64,000 bases of DNA from Kribbella sp. CA-293567 (GCF_027627575.1 NZ_CP114065.1:1798001-1862000); one strand, 5' to 3'; shown: positions 52,997 to 61,783, numbered from the stretch's first letter. Program-made: numbers and translations. The notes: generated by a model not told the origin, from the letters alone.

Positions 52997-53947
52997 TCAG
53001 CCCCAGGTTGCGGAGTGCTCGGCGGCCGTGGGTGGGTCGGCGCCGTGGCGGGTGCAGGTGATTGCGGCGGCCTTCACCGCGTAGTCGACCACCTCGTGCA
53101 GGGACCGCTCGTCGAGCCCCTTCAGCCGTGCTGCGCCCAGTAACCCGCGCGCTTGCAGGCCGGCGATGAGAGCGGACATGAAGGAGTCGCCGGCCCCAAC
53201 GGTGTCGGTCACCTCGATGGCCGGTGCCGTCACCTCGACGCGCGCCTCCCGGCTGATTCCGATCGCGCCGTCGCCGCCGCGGGTGATCACTACGCACTTG
53301 GTGCGCTCGACGGTCAGCAGTTCGGCAGCGATCTCGTCGGGCGACAACCCGGGCCGCAAGAACTCGCAGTCCTCGTCACTGAGCTTCACCAGGTCGGCCG
53401 ACGCCGCGAGCTCCCGTACTGCGGCCCAGGTGCTCACCGGGTCGGGGGTGATCGTCGGGCGTGCGTTCGGATCGAGAGTCACCGTGACCGGCTGGTCAGC
53501 GAGCGATGCGAGGAAGCTCCGGATCGCGGCGGCACCCGGCTCGAGCACAGTCGCGATCGAGCCGGTGTGCACCACGGGGCTGCCGCGCCGCAGCGAGAGC
53601 TTCGGCGGCTCCCAGGTGATGTCGAACTGGTACGACGCGACTCCCGCGGCGTCGAGCGTGGCAGTCGCGGTACTGGTCCGGAAGTTCGGATCGACCGAAC
53701 CCGGGGAGAGCTGGACGCCGTTGCCGAACAGGTGGGCGCCGAGCTGGTCGCCGTACGGGTCGGTGCCGAAGCGGGTGACGAGCTCGGTCGGCAGGCCGAG
53801 CCGGGCCAGGCCGACCGCGACGTTGGCCGGCGAACCGCCGGGGGTCGCCTTGCTGCCGGTCTTCCCGTTCCGGGTGGAGCCGGTGCCCGGGCCGGTGGAG
53901 ACGATGTCCACGAGCGCCTCGCCGATGACGAGGACGGGTGCCGTCAC
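52997..53947 (-). CDS. PfkB-family carbohydrate kinase (fructokinase-like)
   Basis: This 316 aa ribokinase-fold sugar kinase has the substrate motif [30 protein letters not shown] and the catalytic C-terminal motif [18 protein letters not shown], with Asp as base and GAGD as anion hole. GTG 53947 overlaps the glpX stop by four bases, so it is coupled to FBPase. Fructokinase is the commonest activity for this subfamily, and pairing with fructose bisphosphatase would suit fructose or fructose 6-phosphate metabolism. The exact sugar is not proven by sequence. Confidence 0.87.
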   Translation of the reverse strand: MTAPVLVIGEALVDIVSTGPGTGSTRNGKTGSKATPGGSPANVAVGLARLGLPTELVTRFGTDPYGDQLGAHLFGNGVQLSPGSVDPNFRTSTATATLDAAGVASYQFDITWEPPKLSLRRGSPVVHTGSIATVLEPGAAAIRSFLASLADQPVTVTLDPNARPTITPDPVSTWAAVRELAASADLVKLSDEDCEFLRPGLSPDEIAAELLTVERTKCVVITRGGDGAIGISREARVEVTAPAIEVTDTVGAGDSFMSALIAGLQARGLLGAARLKGLDERSLHEVVDYAVKAAAITCTRHGADPPTAAEHSATWG

Positions 53948-54978
53948 CGGGCGTGCTCGAAGTCGATGGCGGAGTACGCGCGCAGTTTCGACAGCTGGTG
54001 CTCGCTCTCGATGCTGCGGATCGTGCCGCTGCGCGAGCGCATCACCAGCGAGTGGGTGCGCGCGATCGCGCTGCGGTAGCGGACGCCGCGGAGCAGTTCG
54101 CCGTCGGTGATGCCGGTGGCGACGAAGAAGCAGTCGTCGCCGCTGACCAGGTCGTCGGTGGACAGCACCCGGTCGAGATCGTGGCCGGCGTCGATCGCCT
54201 TCTGCCGCTCGTCGTCGTCCTTCGGCCACAGCCGGCCCTGGATCATCCCGCCCATGCACTTCATCGCGCAGGCGGCGATGATGCCCTCCGGCGTACCGCC
54301 GATGCCGATCAGCATGTCCAGACCGGTGTCCGGCCGGGCCGCCTCGACCGCGCCGGCCACGTCGCCGTCGCTGATGAACTTGATCCGCGCGCCGGTGGCC
54401 CGGATCTGCGCGGCCAGATCGTCGTGCCGCGGCCGGTCGAGCAGGACGACGGTGACGTCGTCGACCGAGGAACCCTTCGCCTTGGCGACCCGGCGGATGT
54501 TCTCCGAGACGGGCAGCCGGATGTCCACCACGTCGGCGGCCTCGGGGCCGACCACGAGCTTCTCCATGTAGAACACCGCGGACGGGTCGTACATCGTGTT
54601 GCGCGGCGCCACCGCCATCACGGCGATGCCGTTGGCCATCCCCTTGGCGACCAGCGTCGTACCGTCGACCGGGTCGACCGCGACATCGCACTCGGGCCCG
54701 TCGCCGGAGCCGACCTGCTCGCCGTTGTAGAGCATCGGGGCGTTGTCCTTCTCGCCCTCGCCGATCACCACGACGCCGTTCATGCCGACGGTGCCGATCA
54801 GGGTGCGCATCGCGTTCACGGCTGCGCCGTCGGCGCCGTTCTTGTCGCCCCGGCCGACCCACCGCCCGGCCGCCATCGCGGCTGCCTCGGTGACCCGGAC
54901 CAGCTCCAGGGCCAGGTTGCGGTCGGGGGCGTGCTCGTCGACCTCGAGATGGGCAGGGGGAGTGGTCGGGTCGCTCAT
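53944..54978 (-). CDS. glpX: Class II fructose-1,6-bisphosphatase
   Basis: This 344 aa GlpX-type phosphatase of gluconeogenesis hydrolyses fructose 1,6-bisphosphate to fructose 6-phosphate. It has the metal-binding segments [27 protein letters not shown] and [16 protein letters not shown], typical of lithium-sensitive phosphatases of this superfamily. It also shows [26 protein letters not shown], the GlpX signature. ATG 54978 is chosen because TACGAT lies seven bases upstream on the minus strand. The homologue in M. tuberculosis (Rv1099c) sits next to fumarase and a DUF4245 gene, as here. Confidence 0.94.
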   Translation of the reverse strand: MSDPTTPPAHLEVDEHAPDRNLALELVRVTEAAAMAAGRWVGRGDKNGADGAAVNAMRTLIGTVGMNGVVVIGEGEKDNAPMLYNGEQVGSGDGPECDVAVDPVDGTTLVAKGMANGIAVMAVAPRNTMYDPSAVFYMEKLVVGPEAADVVDIRLPVSENIRRVAKAKGSSVDDVTVVLLDRPRHDDLAAQIRATGARIKFISDGDVAGAVEAARPDTGLDMLIGIGGTPEGIIAACAMKCMGGMIQGRLWPKDDDERQKAIDAGHDLDRVLSTDDLVSGDDCFFVATGITDGELLRGVRYRSAIARTHSLVMRSRSGTIRSIESEHQLSKLRAYSAIDFEHAR

Positions 54979-54985
54979 GGCACGG

Positions 54986-54991
54986 ATCGTA
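54986..54991 (-). promoter_or_regulatory. -10 box of glpX
   Basis: TACGAT on the minus strand, seven bases before ATG 54978, fits a leaderless mRNA. Confidence 0.45.
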
Positions 54992-55040
54992 GCCAACGAC
55001 CGGTGTCGGGCCGTTGGCGGTCTCGGGGGACACTGGTCAC

Positions 55041-55658
55041 ATGAGCTCGACGAGTGAAGGGCCGACGGCGGAGCAGCGGCGGGCCGCCGCGGAGAAGGCC
55101 CGGGTCCGCGCCGAGGCCGAGGCGTACCGCGCGCAGAACAAGATCGACCGGGCCAAGGCGCGGACGATGACCAACATGTTCTGGGCGCTGCTGGCCTGCT
55201 TCATCGTGGTGGGTTTCCTGGCAGCCGTCACCTGGCGGCCGAAGTCGGAGAAGGTCCGCGCGATCGAGTACACGGCCCAGCTCGAGGACGCCCGCAAGGT
55301 CGCGTCCTGGGTCCGCGGCCCCGAGCCGATGCCGGCCGGCTGGACCGCCACGAACGTGGAATTCCGGGCGCCGCAGCAAAGCCCGATCACCTGGCACCTG
55401 GGAATTGTCACCGACCAGAAGAAATACGTCGGGCTGGAGCAGTCCAACGTCACCAGCAAGGGATTCCAGACCGACGAACTCGGAAAGACCTCCGACGACG
55501 GTACGTCGACCGTGGCCGGCGTGGTCTGGCAGCGCAAAACCCTGCTGGACCGCAAGAACGAGCACGCGCTGGTCCTGATCGGCTCCGGTGTCACCACCAT
55601 TGTCACCGGAAATGCCGGATATCAGGCGCTTGAAACGTTTGCTGCGACGTTGCGCTGA
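55041..55658 (+). CDS. DUF4245 membrane protein
   Basis: This 205 aa protein has a charged, helical cytoplasmic N-terminus (residues 1-45, rich in Ala/Glu/Arg) and one membrane helix ([20 protein letters not shown], about 46-65). An outer domain of ~130 residues contains [40 protein letters not shown] and ends with [22 protein letters not shown], the DUF4245 pattern. This family occupies the same place next to glpX in mycobacteria (Rv1100). Its function is unknown. GACACT six bases before ATG may be a weak -10 box. The divergent glpX start is 62 bases away. Confidence 0.85.
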   Translation: MSSTSEGPTAEQRRAAAEKARVRAEAEAYRAQNKIDRAKARTMTNMFWALLACFIVVGFLAAVTWRPKSEKVRAIEYTAQLEDARKVASWVRGPEPMPAGWTATNVEFRAPQQSPITWHLGIVTDQKKYVGLEQSNVTSKGFQTDELGKTSDDGTSTVAGVVWQRKTLLDRKNEHALVLIGSGVTTIVTGNAGYQALETFAATLR

Positions 55659-55777
55659 ATTCGGCGAACTTGTTCAGCCGTTGACATGCCGAGCCGTCGC
55701 ACGATCCAATCGTCGGATCGGCAGCGGCGAGGGAGCCTGGAATGAACAGCATCAGCGGGCTCGGGAGCTGATGCGGC

Positions 55778-56452
55778 GTGTTCGTCACCGGACTGGTCCT
55801 GGCCGCCGAGGGAGCGCCGCGGCTCGGCGTACCGAAGCAGTTGCTGGCCTATCACGGGGGCACGCTGCTGGGCGCTTCGCTGGAGACCGCGCGGGACTGT
55901 GGCTTCGACCAGTTGATCGTCACCCTCGGGACGGCGTCCGAACAGGTCCGCGAGCGCGTCGACCTGAACGGCGTGCGAGTGGTCGAGTCGCCGCACGCCG
56001 ACACGGGGAGTTCGTCGATCGTGCCGGCGCTGGAGGTGGTCGACCGGCGTACCGACGGCGTTGTGGTGATGCTGGGCGACCAGCCAGGCGTGAACTCGGC
56101 CACTGTCTGGACCTTGGTCGCCGAGGTGGCCGGCCCGGCGACGCCGATCGGCGTGACCCGGTACGACGACGGCCGCGGCCACCCGTGCTGGTTCGGCCGG
56201 GAACTCTTCGGTGAGCTGGGGCAGTTGCGGCACGACCAGGACATCTGGGGCCTGGTCGAGGCGAGCCGGCATCCGGTCACCGATGTAGATGCCGCAGGCA
56301 ACATTCCGCTCCGGGTCGAGAACTGGGACGACTACCGGTCGCTGATCGCCCAACCCGACGCCCTGGGCTTCGAGACCCCGGTCGTCCCGCCTTCCTCAGT
56401 CCCGACCCGCGGCCGCCTGACCCGCCGAACCTCACGCCGCCGCCGCGTCTGA
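55778..56452 (+). CDS. MobA/MocA-like nucleotidyltransferase
   Basis: This 224 aa protein of the NTP-transferase type is like MobA/MocA, which attach nucleotides to molybdopterin. The core is VTGLVLAAEGAPRLGVPKQLLAYHGGTLLGASLE, followed by VVMLGDQPGVNSATVWTLV (metal-binding Asp) and RGHPCWFGRELFGEL. In the nucleotide loop the usual LAAGxGxRLGxPK is LAAEGAPRLGVPK, with Glu in place of the first Gly, which may weaken NTP binding. The C-terminal tail is basic. No molybdenum-cofactor genes are nearby. GTG 55778 has GGGAG about ten bases upstream. Confidence 0.72.
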   Translation: MFVTGLVLAAEGAPRLGVPKQLLAYHGGTLLGASLETARDCGFDQLIVTLGTASEQVRERVDLNGVRVVESPHADTGSSSIVPALEVVDRRTDGVVVMLGDQPGVNSATVWTLVAEVAGPATPIGVTRYDDGRGHPCWFGRELFGELGQLRHDQDIWGLVEASRHPVTDVDAAGNIPLRVENWDDYRSLIAQPDALGFETPVVPPSSVPTRGRLTRRTSRRRRV

Positions 56453-56462
56453 CCGCCGGCCT

Positions 56463-56566
56463 GCGTACACAGCGACAGGCAGTAGTCGCCAGGCGTCGCC
56501 GGCGTCACGCTCACGCAGTCCTCCGACGGCCGCTCTCTGCGGACTACTGCCTGTCGTTGTGTACGC
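56463..56566. repeat. Palindromic repeat element, copy 2 (104 bases)
   Basis: Inverted arms of 25 bases at 56463-56487 and 56542-56566 match at 24 positions around a 54-base centre. The arms share the 16-base core AGCGACAGGCAGTAGT with copy 1 at 50378-50477, and the centres share TCACGCTCA when copy 1 is reversed. It lies between the convergent MobA-like and xseB genes. Confidence 0.85.
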
Positions 56567-56576
56567 CGCTGACTTG

Positions 56577-56810
56577 TTAGGCGTCCGGCTTTTCGTCGTG
56601 GGTGGATTGGGCTTCCGCGAGGCGTTTGCGGGCGCCGTCGAGCCATTGCTGGCAGGTGGTGGCGAGTTCTTCGCCGCGTTCCCAGAGGGCCAGGGAGTCT
56701 TCGAGGGTGGTGCCGCCGGCTTCGAGCTTGCGGACGACCTCGACGAGTTCCTCGCGGGCCTGCTCGTAGGAGAGCTCGGGGCGGGCAGCGGGCTCGGCCT
56801 TCTTGGTCAT
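56577..56810 (-). CDS. xseB: Exodeoxyribonuclease VII small subunit
   Basis: This 77 aa helical protein has the XseB pattern [55 protein letters not shown]. Several copies bind the large subunit to form exonuclease VII, which degrades single-stranded DNA from both ends in repair. The ATG overlaps the xseA stop (ATGA on the minus strand), so the subunits are cotranslated. A palindromic repeat element begins just after the stop codon. Confidence 0.95.
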   Translation of the reverse strand: MTKKAEPAARPELSYEQAREELVEVVRKLEAGGTTLEDSLALWERGEELATTCQQWLDGARKRLAEAQSTHDEKPDA

Positions 56811-58021
56811 TGGAGTTCCTTTACTTCGACGTCGAAGCGGCCGTCGGTGACGCGGGCGTTGAGGGTGTCTCCGGTGGAGACCTGGCTGAGCTCCCGGATC
56901 GCGGTGCCGTCGGCCAGCTGAAGGACGGAGTAGCCGCGTTCGAGGGTTGCCTTGGGGGACAGCGCTCGGACGCTGGCGAGCCGGTGGGCGAGGTCGTCGC
57001 CGGCGCGGTCGAGGCGATGGGTCAGCGTGCGCCGGCTCCGGTCGACGAGCGCGGAGATCTCGTCGGAGCGCCGCTGCAGGTCGGTGCCGGGGGCGGCCAG
57101 TGACGGGCGGCTGCGGATCGCGGCCAGCGCGTGGGTCTCGCGGTCCAGCCAGCCGTGGATGGCGCGCGAACCACGCTCACGCAGCAGCCGTACGCCGTCG
57201 AGCTCCTCGCGTACGTCCGGCACGATCCGCTTGGCGGCGTCGGTCGGGGTCGAGGCGCGGAGGTCGGCGACCAGGTCGAGCAGGGGCGAGTCGGGCTCGT
57301 GACCGATGGCGCTGACGATCGGCGTACGGGCTTGGGAGACGGCGCGGATCAGGCCCTCGTCGGAGAACGGGAGCAGGTCTTCGAGCGAGCCGCCGCCGCG
57401 GGCGATCACGATCACCTCGACCGACTCGTCCGCGTCCAGCCGGCGCAGCGCGGTCATCACCTCGCCCGCCGCGGCGGGCCCCTGGACCGACGCGTACTCG
57501 ACGCGAAAGGCCACGGCCGGCCAGCGCCGCTTCGCGTTCTCCAGGACGTCGCGCTCGGCGGCCGAGTCGCGGCCACAGATCAGGCCGATGGTGTGCGGCA
57601 GGAACGGCAGCTTCTGCTTCCGGTACGTCTCGAAGAGCCCTTCGGCGGCCAGCAGTTGTTTGAGCCGCTCGATCCGGGCCAGCAGTTCGCCGATGCCGAC
57701 GTGCCGGATCTCGCTCACCGCCAGCGCGAGGGTTCCGCGCTTCGCGAAGAAGTTGGGCTTCGCGTGCACCACGACCCGGGAGCCGTCGGTCACCGGGGGA
57801 TCCACCGACTCGAAGATCCGCCGGTTGCAGGTGAACCGCAGCGAGATGTCGGCGTCGGTGTCGCGCAGGGTGCCGAAAACGGTCGAGACCCCTCGCCCCA
57901 CCGAGACGTCCGTCAGCTGCCCTTCCACCCAGACGGCGCCGAGCTGATTGATCCAGCCGGCGATGCCGTTCGCGATCGTCCGAACGGCCGCGGGCGCGTC
58001 CGGCGAGGTCTCCAATGCCAC
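56807..58021 (-). CDS. xseA: Exodeoxyribonuclease VII large subunit
   Basis: This is a 404 aa protein. Its N-terminal OB-fold (about residues 15-110: [40 protein letters not shown]) binds single-stranded DNA. The catalytic domain contains [50 protein letters not shown] and [27 protein letters not shown], followed by a long helical region that binds XseB. GTG 58021 lies six bases after TAGAGT on the minus strand, so the operon mRNA is probably leaderless. The order xseA-xseB next to ispH is that of mycobacteria. Confidence 0.95.
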   Translation of the reverse strand: MALETSPDAPAAVRTIANGIAGWINQLGAVWVEGQLTDVSVGRGVSTVFGTLRDTDADISLRFTCNRRIFESVDPPVTDGSRVVVHAKPNFFAKRGTLALAVSEIRHVGIGELLARIERLKQLLAAEGLFETYRKQKLPFLPHTIGLICGRDSAAERDVLENAKRRWPAVAFRVEYASVQGPAAAGEVMTALRRLDADESVEVIVIARGGGSLEDLLPFSDEGLIRAVSQARTPIVSAIGHEPDSPLLDLVADLRASTPTDAAKRIVPDVREELDGVRLLRERGSRAIHGWLDRETHALAAIRSRPSLAAPGTDLQRRSDEISALVDRSRRTLTHRLDRAGDDLAHRLASVRALSPKATLERGYSVLQLADGTAIRELSQVSTGDTLNARVTDGRFDVEVKELQ

Positions 58022-58027
58022 CCGGCG

Positions 58028-58033
58028 ACTCTA
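58028..58033 (-). promoter_or_regulatory. -10 box of xseAB
   Basis: TAGAGT on the minus strand, followed by six bases and GTG 58021, without a ribosome site. Confidence 0.5.
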
Positions 58034-58132
58034 CGGGGCCCGGCGGACAATCCCGGTCAACCCCCGCTGGCAGGTGTTCGGGTATCAGGCGACCGAGGGC
58101 GACGCGGAGGAGGAGACGATCGCGAAAATCCT

Positions 58133-58220
58133 TTGCTTCGAGGGGCGGTGCGGCGCATTCTTGAAGCAGAAATCACCTCCTGGAGAGGAGTCGCCCGGAC
58201 AGGGCGGGCGACTCCTTCTT
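58133..58220 (+). ncRNA. Candidate small RNA with a 16S-tail-like motif, upstream of ispH
   Basis: A promoter-like pair TTGCTT (58133-58138), 17 bases, CATTCT (58156-58161) would start a transcript near 58168. An intrinsic terminator (11-base stem GGAGTCGCCCG / CGGGCGACTCC, 58187-58197 and 58205-58215, followed by TTCTTCGTT) would end it near 58220, giving about 53 nucleotides. The 5' part contains ATCACCTCCT (58172-58181), ten bases identical to the conserved 16S rRNA 3' tail. CTCCT (58177-58181) can also pair with AGGAG (58186-58190), competing with the terminator. ispH appears to have its own promoter downstream, so this is likely a separate unit. An ispH attenuator is the alternative. Confidence 0.5.
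58187..58215 (+). terminator. Intrinsic terminator of the candidate small RNA
   Basis: A perfect 11-base stem with a 7-base loop is followed by TTCTTCGTT. It is oriented with ispH but lies about 75 bases before the ispH start, and no protein gene precedes it on this strand. Confidence 0.7.
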
Positions 58221-58278
58221 CGTTGGCCCCGGGTGCGTGATCTGGACCACGGCGGGTGGGCTGTTCAGCAGTGCCCCG

Positions 58279-58284
58279 TACGAT
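58279..58284 (+). promoter_or_regulatory. -10 box of ispH
   Basis: TACGAT lies six bases before GTG 58291. This is downstream of the terminator at 58187-58215, so ispH can be transcribed independently as a leaderless mRNA. Confidence 0.5.
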
Positions 58285-58290
58285 GGGGCT

Positions 58291-59313
58291 GTGACTGCCC
58301 AGCCTGAAAGTCCTGGTATCCCGACCGCGCTGAAGACCAAGCGGGTGCTTCTCGCGGCACCGCGCGGTTATTGCGCGGGGGTGGACCGGGCTGTGGTGGC
58401 GGTCGAGAAGGCCCTGGATCTGTACGGCCCGCCGGTCTACGTGCGCAAGGAGATCGTGCACAACAAGCACGTCGTCTCCACGCTGCAGGAGCGCGGCGCG
58501 ATCTTCGTCGACGAGACCGACGAGGTGCCCGAGGGTGAGACGGTGATCTTCTCCGCGCACGGCGTCGCGCCGGTGGTGCACCAGGAGGCGGCCGCCCGGC
58601 AGCTCAAGACGATCGACGCGACCTGCCCGCTGGTGACCAAGGTGCACCACGAGGCGAGGCGGTTCGCCGCGGTCGACTACGACATCCTGCTGATCGGCCA
58701 CGACGGGCACGAGGAAGTGATCGGCACCAGCGGCGAGGCGCCGGAGCACGTGCACCTGGTGGACGGCCCGGGCGACGTACCGAAGGTCGTGGTCCGCGAT
58801 CCGGAGAAGGTGGTCTGGCTGTCGCAGACCACGCTCTCGGTGGACGAGACGATGGAGACCGTACGCCGGTTGCGCGAGCGTTTCCCGAAGCTGGAGAACC
58901 CGCCGAGCGACGACATCTGCTACGCCACCCAGAACCGGCAGGTCGCGGTCAAGAAGATGGCGCCCGACGTCGACCTGATGATCGTGGTCGGTTCGCGCAA
59001 CTCGTCGAACTCGGTCCGCCTGGTCGAGGTCGCGGTCGAGCACGGCGCCCAGGCCGGCTACCTGGTCGACTACGCCAAGGAGATCGACGAGGCGTGGCTG
59101 GAGGGTGTCGACACGGTCGGCGTCACCAGCGGCGCGAGCGTGCCCGAACTGCTGGTGCGCGACGTGCTGAGCTGGCTCGCCGAGCGCGGGTACGGCGAGG
59201 TGCAGGAGGTCACGACGGCGCAGGAGAGCCTGGTCTTCTCCCTGCCGCGTGAGCTGCGCGCCGACCTCAAGGCCGCCGGGATGGCGACCACGGGCACCTC
59301 CGACCACGCCTGA
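58291..59313 (+). CDS. ispH: 4-hydroxy-3-methylbut-2-enyl diphosphate reductase
   Basis: This 340 aa iron-sulfur enzyme is the last step of the MEP isoprenoid pathway. It reduces HMBPP to isopentenyl and dimethylallyl diphosphate. The three cluster cysteines are in [24 protein letters not shown] and [12 protein letters not shown]. Other marks are [20 protein letters not shown] (catalytic His) and [17 protein letters not shown] 58291 is chosen because TACGAT stands six bases upstream and the conserved part begins soon after; a longer start at 58237 would be unusual. The product feeds the prenyl synthase encoded at 38.7 kb. Corresponds to Rv1110. Confidence 0.95.
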   Translation: MTAQPESPGIPTALKTKRVLLAAPRGYCAGVDRAVVAVEKALDLYGPPVYVRKEIVHNKHVVSTLQERGAIFVDETDEVPEGETVIFSAHGVAPVVHQEAAARQLKTIDATCPLVTKVHHEARRFAAVDYDILLIGHDGHEEVIGTSGEAPEHVHLVDGPGDVPKVVVRDPEKVVWLSQTTLSVDETMETVRRLRERFPKLENPPSDDICYATQNRQVAVKKMAPDVDLMIVVGSRNSSNSVRLVEVAVEHGAQAGYLVDYAKEIDEAWLEGVDTVGVTSGASVPELLVRDVLSWLAERGYGEVQEVTTAQESLVFSLPRELRADLKAAGMATTGTSDHA

Positions 59314-59405
59314 GCCTCAACGCACCACGATCCTCGCGGTCCTGGTGGCGGTGAACTGGCCGGTCCGGCCGGGTCGGGCAGATCCTCAGCGGCGGCGAGT
59401 CGTGA

Positions 59406-59795
59406 TCAGGCGGAGTTCAGGTCGTAACCGTGCTGTGCGGCCGAGATGGCCGGCATGTGCTCCTCGGCCCATTCGGTGACGGCCCGGATCGGCTTGATCA
59501 GCGACTCACCCATCGGGGTCAGCGTGTAGACCACCCGGGGCGGTACTTCGGCGAACACCTCGCGGCTGACCAGGCCGTCGCGTTCGAGCCGGCGCAGGGT
59601 TTGGGTGAGCACCTTGGGGGCGACCCGGCCGATGCCGTCGCGCAGTTCGGTGAACCGGCGGGGGCCGTCGCTGAGCAGCAGAACGACGAGCACGGTCCAC
59701 TTGTCGCCGATCCGGTCCAGCACCAGCCGGGTCGGGCAGTCGGGATCGAAGACGTTGCCTCGGCCGAAGAGCTCTTCTGCTGCATTGGTTACCAC
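59406..59795 (-). CDS. HxlR-family transcriptional regulator
   Basis: This 129 aa winged-helix regulator has the HxlR pattern CPTRLVLDRIGDKWTVLVVLLLSDGPRRFTELRDGIGRVAPKVLTQTLRRLERDGLVSREVFAEVPPRVVYTLTPMGESL. A single Cys (Cys20) near the N-terminus could sense aldehydes or oxidants, as in relatives such as HypR and YodB. GTG 59795 lies six bases after TATAAG on the minus strand. The divergent NAD(P)-binding gene starts 87 bases away and is the probable target. TGGTTACCA overlaps the start codon. Confidence 0.88.
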   Translation of the reverse strand: MVTNAAEELFGRGNVFDPDCPTRLVLDRIGDKWTVLVVLLLSDGPRRFTELRDGIGRVAPKVLTQTLRRLERDGLVSREVFAEVPPRVVYTLTPMGESLIKPIRAVTEWAEEHMPAISAAQHGYDLNSA

Positions 59796-59840
59796 AAGGT
59801 ACTTATAGCACGTTGAAGTAGCCAGTTACCAATGGTTACT
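59786..59840. promoter_or_regulatory. Divergent hxlR/oxidoreductase control region
   Basis: TGGTTACCA (59786-59794) covers the hxlR start. GTTACCAATGGTTACT (59825-59840) holds the inverted pair ACCA-A-TGGT. The minus-strand -10 box TATAAG lies at 59807-59802 between them. Repeated GTTACC motifs suggest HxlR binding sites. Confidence 0.5.
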
Positions 59841-59881
59841 GTCGGCGTCGTCGAGTCCCGGAAGACCCAAGGAGAGTTGCT

Positions 59882-60490
59882 GTGAAGATCGCGATCTACG
59901 GTGCGAGCGGAATGATCGGAAGCCGGGTTGCCGCCGAGGCGGTCAGCCGGGGCCATGAGGTGGTCGGCATCACCCGGTCCGGTGGCGAGCAGCCGGCCGG
60001 CGTCCGGGCCGTGGTCGGCAGCGCGAACGATGCCGCGGCGGTGAAGGAGATCGCTTCCTCGGTCGACGTGCTGGTGTCGGCGATCGGGCCGAGCCGGACC
60101 GGTGGTGATCCGCAGGAGTTTTTGGCGGCCGTGGACAACCTGATCGCTGCCGCCGACGGAGCGCGGCTGGTGGTGGTCGGCGGCGCAGGCAGTTTGGTTG
60201 CTAATGGCAAGCGTTTGGTGGACGACCCGGAGTTCCCGGAGATCTACAAGGCCGAGGCGCTGGTTCAGTCGACGGTCCTCGAGACCTTGCGCGCGACTCC
60301 GGCGGGCGTCGACTGGACGCTGCTGTCACCTGCTCCGGTGATCGCGCCCGGCGAGCGGACCGGCGCCTTCAAGCTCGGCGCCGACGAGCCGGTCGGTGGC
60401 GAGATCTCCGCCGAGGACTACGCCGTAGCGCTGCTGGACGAGCTCGAGACGCCGGCCAACCGCCGTCGGCGCTTCACGCTGGCCTACTGA
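59882..60490 (+). CDS. NAD(P)-binding oxidoreductase (atypical SDR/NmrA-like)
   Basis: This 202 aa protein with a Rossmann fold has the dinucleotide motif IYGASGMIGSRVAAEAVSRGHEVVGITRS at residues 4-32, followed by DVLVSAIGPS and VVVGGAGSL. The layout is that of atypical SDRs related to BVR-B/NmrA, YwnB and anthrone oxygenase-like proteins, which often lack the Tyr-Lys pair of classical SDRs. It is divergent from an HxlR regulator, a common arrangement for stress-induced quinone or aldehyde reductases. GTG 59882 follows AAGGAGAG. A strong terminator follows. The substrate is unknown. Confidence 0.85.
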   Translation: MKIAIYGASGMIGSRVAAEAVSRGHEVVGITRSGGEQPAGVRAVVGSANDAAAVKEIASSVDVLVSAIGPSRTGGDPQEFLAAVDNLIAAADGARLVVVGGAGSLVANGKRLVDDPEFPEIYKAEALVQSTVLETLRATPAGVDWTLLSPAPVIAPGERTGAFKLGADEPVGGEISAEDYAVALLDELETPANRRRRFTLAY

Positions 60491-60508
60491 GGCCGCCGGG
60501 GCGAAGGA

Positions 60509-60553
60509 ACACCCCGGGTCCTCGCGCGGGCAGCGACGGGGGACCCGGGGTGT
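60509..60553. terminator. Terminator shared by the convergent oxidoreductase and glucanase genes
   Basis: There is a perfect 13-base stem ACACCCCGGGTCC / GGACCCGGGGTGT (60509-60521 and 60541-60553) with a 19-base loop, then GGTCTTTCGG. It lies between two convergent genes. Confidence 0.75.
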
Positions 60554-60592
60554 GGTCTTTCGGTGATCGTTACCTGTCAGCTAGAGCGTTCT

Positions 60593-61783
60593 TCAGCTGA
60601 AGGGGTCGAGCGTGATGAAGGCCTGCTGCGGGTTGCCGTCGTGGACGAGGGCCTCGTGCGCGCCGACGTCGTCGAAGGCGAAGCCGTAGGCCTTGCCGTC
60701 CACCATCTGCGCGTGGATCAGCTTGGAGTAGTGGTTGGTGACGCTGTCCTTGTAGAAGTTCGAGTTGTTCGCGTCCGGCTGGTTCGGGTTGGTCAGCAGC
60801 GTGGACCGGTTGAAGCCCGCGCACAGGGTGCGGGAGATCGGACCGCGGACCAGGTCGTTCGGGGCGTCGAGCAGACCGGCGCAACCGAAGATGCTGGTCG
60901 CGTTCGGCTTCTGGAACGAGGTGACCACGGCGCCGGAGGAGTTGGTGAAGTTCATGACGTTGCCGGAGACGCGCCCGAAGTACTTGATGTTCGGCTGGTC
61001 GCCGAACGGCGTGACGGTCAGCGTCTGCGAGCTGTACTTCGACCAGACCCGGTTGACATAGTCGTCCAGGATGTTGGCCGGCAGCGCGCCGGTCTCGACG
61101 GCGTACAGCGGCGCGAGCGCGCGCAGCGGGGTGCCGTTGGGTGCTGTCTGGATCAGGTTGGCCCAGCCGCCGGGCTGGTTGCGGAGCCCGTTGAAGAAGG
61201 CGTTGAGGCCACCGGGCTTGAGGTGACCGGTGGTCAGCGTGTTTCCGTTGCCCTGCTTCACGCCGACGGCGTACGGGACGGAGACCATGTCGACCTGGGT
61301 GCTGTTGATCCACAGGCCGGAGTCGTTCAGCGTGTACTCGGTCCAGCTGAACTGGATGTTGCGGTTGGGGTCACTCGGGTTCTGGACCGCGGGCTGCACC
61401 AGACCGCCGGTGGTCAGCTTGAAGACCAGCTTCTGGCCGTAGGAGAAGTAGACCCGGCCGGAGAACTTCGGCATCCGGATCGTGATCGACTGCCCGGCGC
61501 GGGGGCCGGCGATCGAGGCGTCCGGAGCCGGGGTGGGCGGGTTGCCGCCGGCCGGCCAGGCGTGGAAGGTGCCGTTCGCGTCGGCCCAGCCCTGCTGGCC
61601 GGTCTGCAGGTTGGTGCCGAGGTTGTAGATGTAGACCGTGTCGCCGCGACCGGAGTTGTTCGAAATGGTCAGCGGAATGGTCGACGGTACTGCGCTGGCC
61701 GGCATCGCGACGGTCGCGATCAGCCCGGCGGCGATGGTGCTCGCGGCGGCAAGAACCGCCAGTAGTTTGCGTTTGATGTGCAC
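60593..61783 (-). CDS. Secreted GH64 endo-beta-1,3-glucanase
   Basis: This 396 aa exported enzyme has a signal peptide at residues 1-31 (ending MPASA). The thaumatin-like GH64 fold begins with STIPLTISNNSGRGDTVYIYNLGTN and contains FSGRVYFSYGQKLVFKL, SWTEYTLNDSGLWINSTQVDMVSVPYAVGV (catalytic acidic residues expected here), KYFGRVSGNVM and the closing YGFAFDDVGAHEALVHDGNPQQAFITLDPF. GH64 enzymes cut beta-1,3-glucan into pentasaccharides, useful against fungal walls. GTG 61783 follows GAGGAGGA. Its promoter carries a LacI-type operator, so sugar-dependent induction is likely. Confidence 0.92.
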   Translation of the reverse strand: MHIKRKLLAVLAAASTIAAGLIATVAMPASAVPSTIPLTISNNSGRGDTVYIYNLGTNLQTGQQGWADANGTFHAWPAGGNPPTPAPDASIAGPRAGQSITIRMPKFSGRVYFSYGQKLVFKLTTGGLVQPAVQNPSDPNRNIQFSWTEYTLNDSGLWINSTQVDMVSVPYAVGVKQGNGNTLTTGHLKPGGLNAFFNGLRNQPGGWANLIQTAPNGTPLRALAPLYAVETGALPANILDDYVNRVWSKYSSQTLTVTPFGDQPNIKYFGRVSGNVMNFTNSSGAVVTSFQKPNATSIFGCAGLLDAPNDLVRGPISRTLCAGFNRSTLLTNPNQPDANNSNFYKDSVTNHYSKLIHAQMVDGKAYGFAFDDVGAHEALVHDGNPQQAFITLDPFS

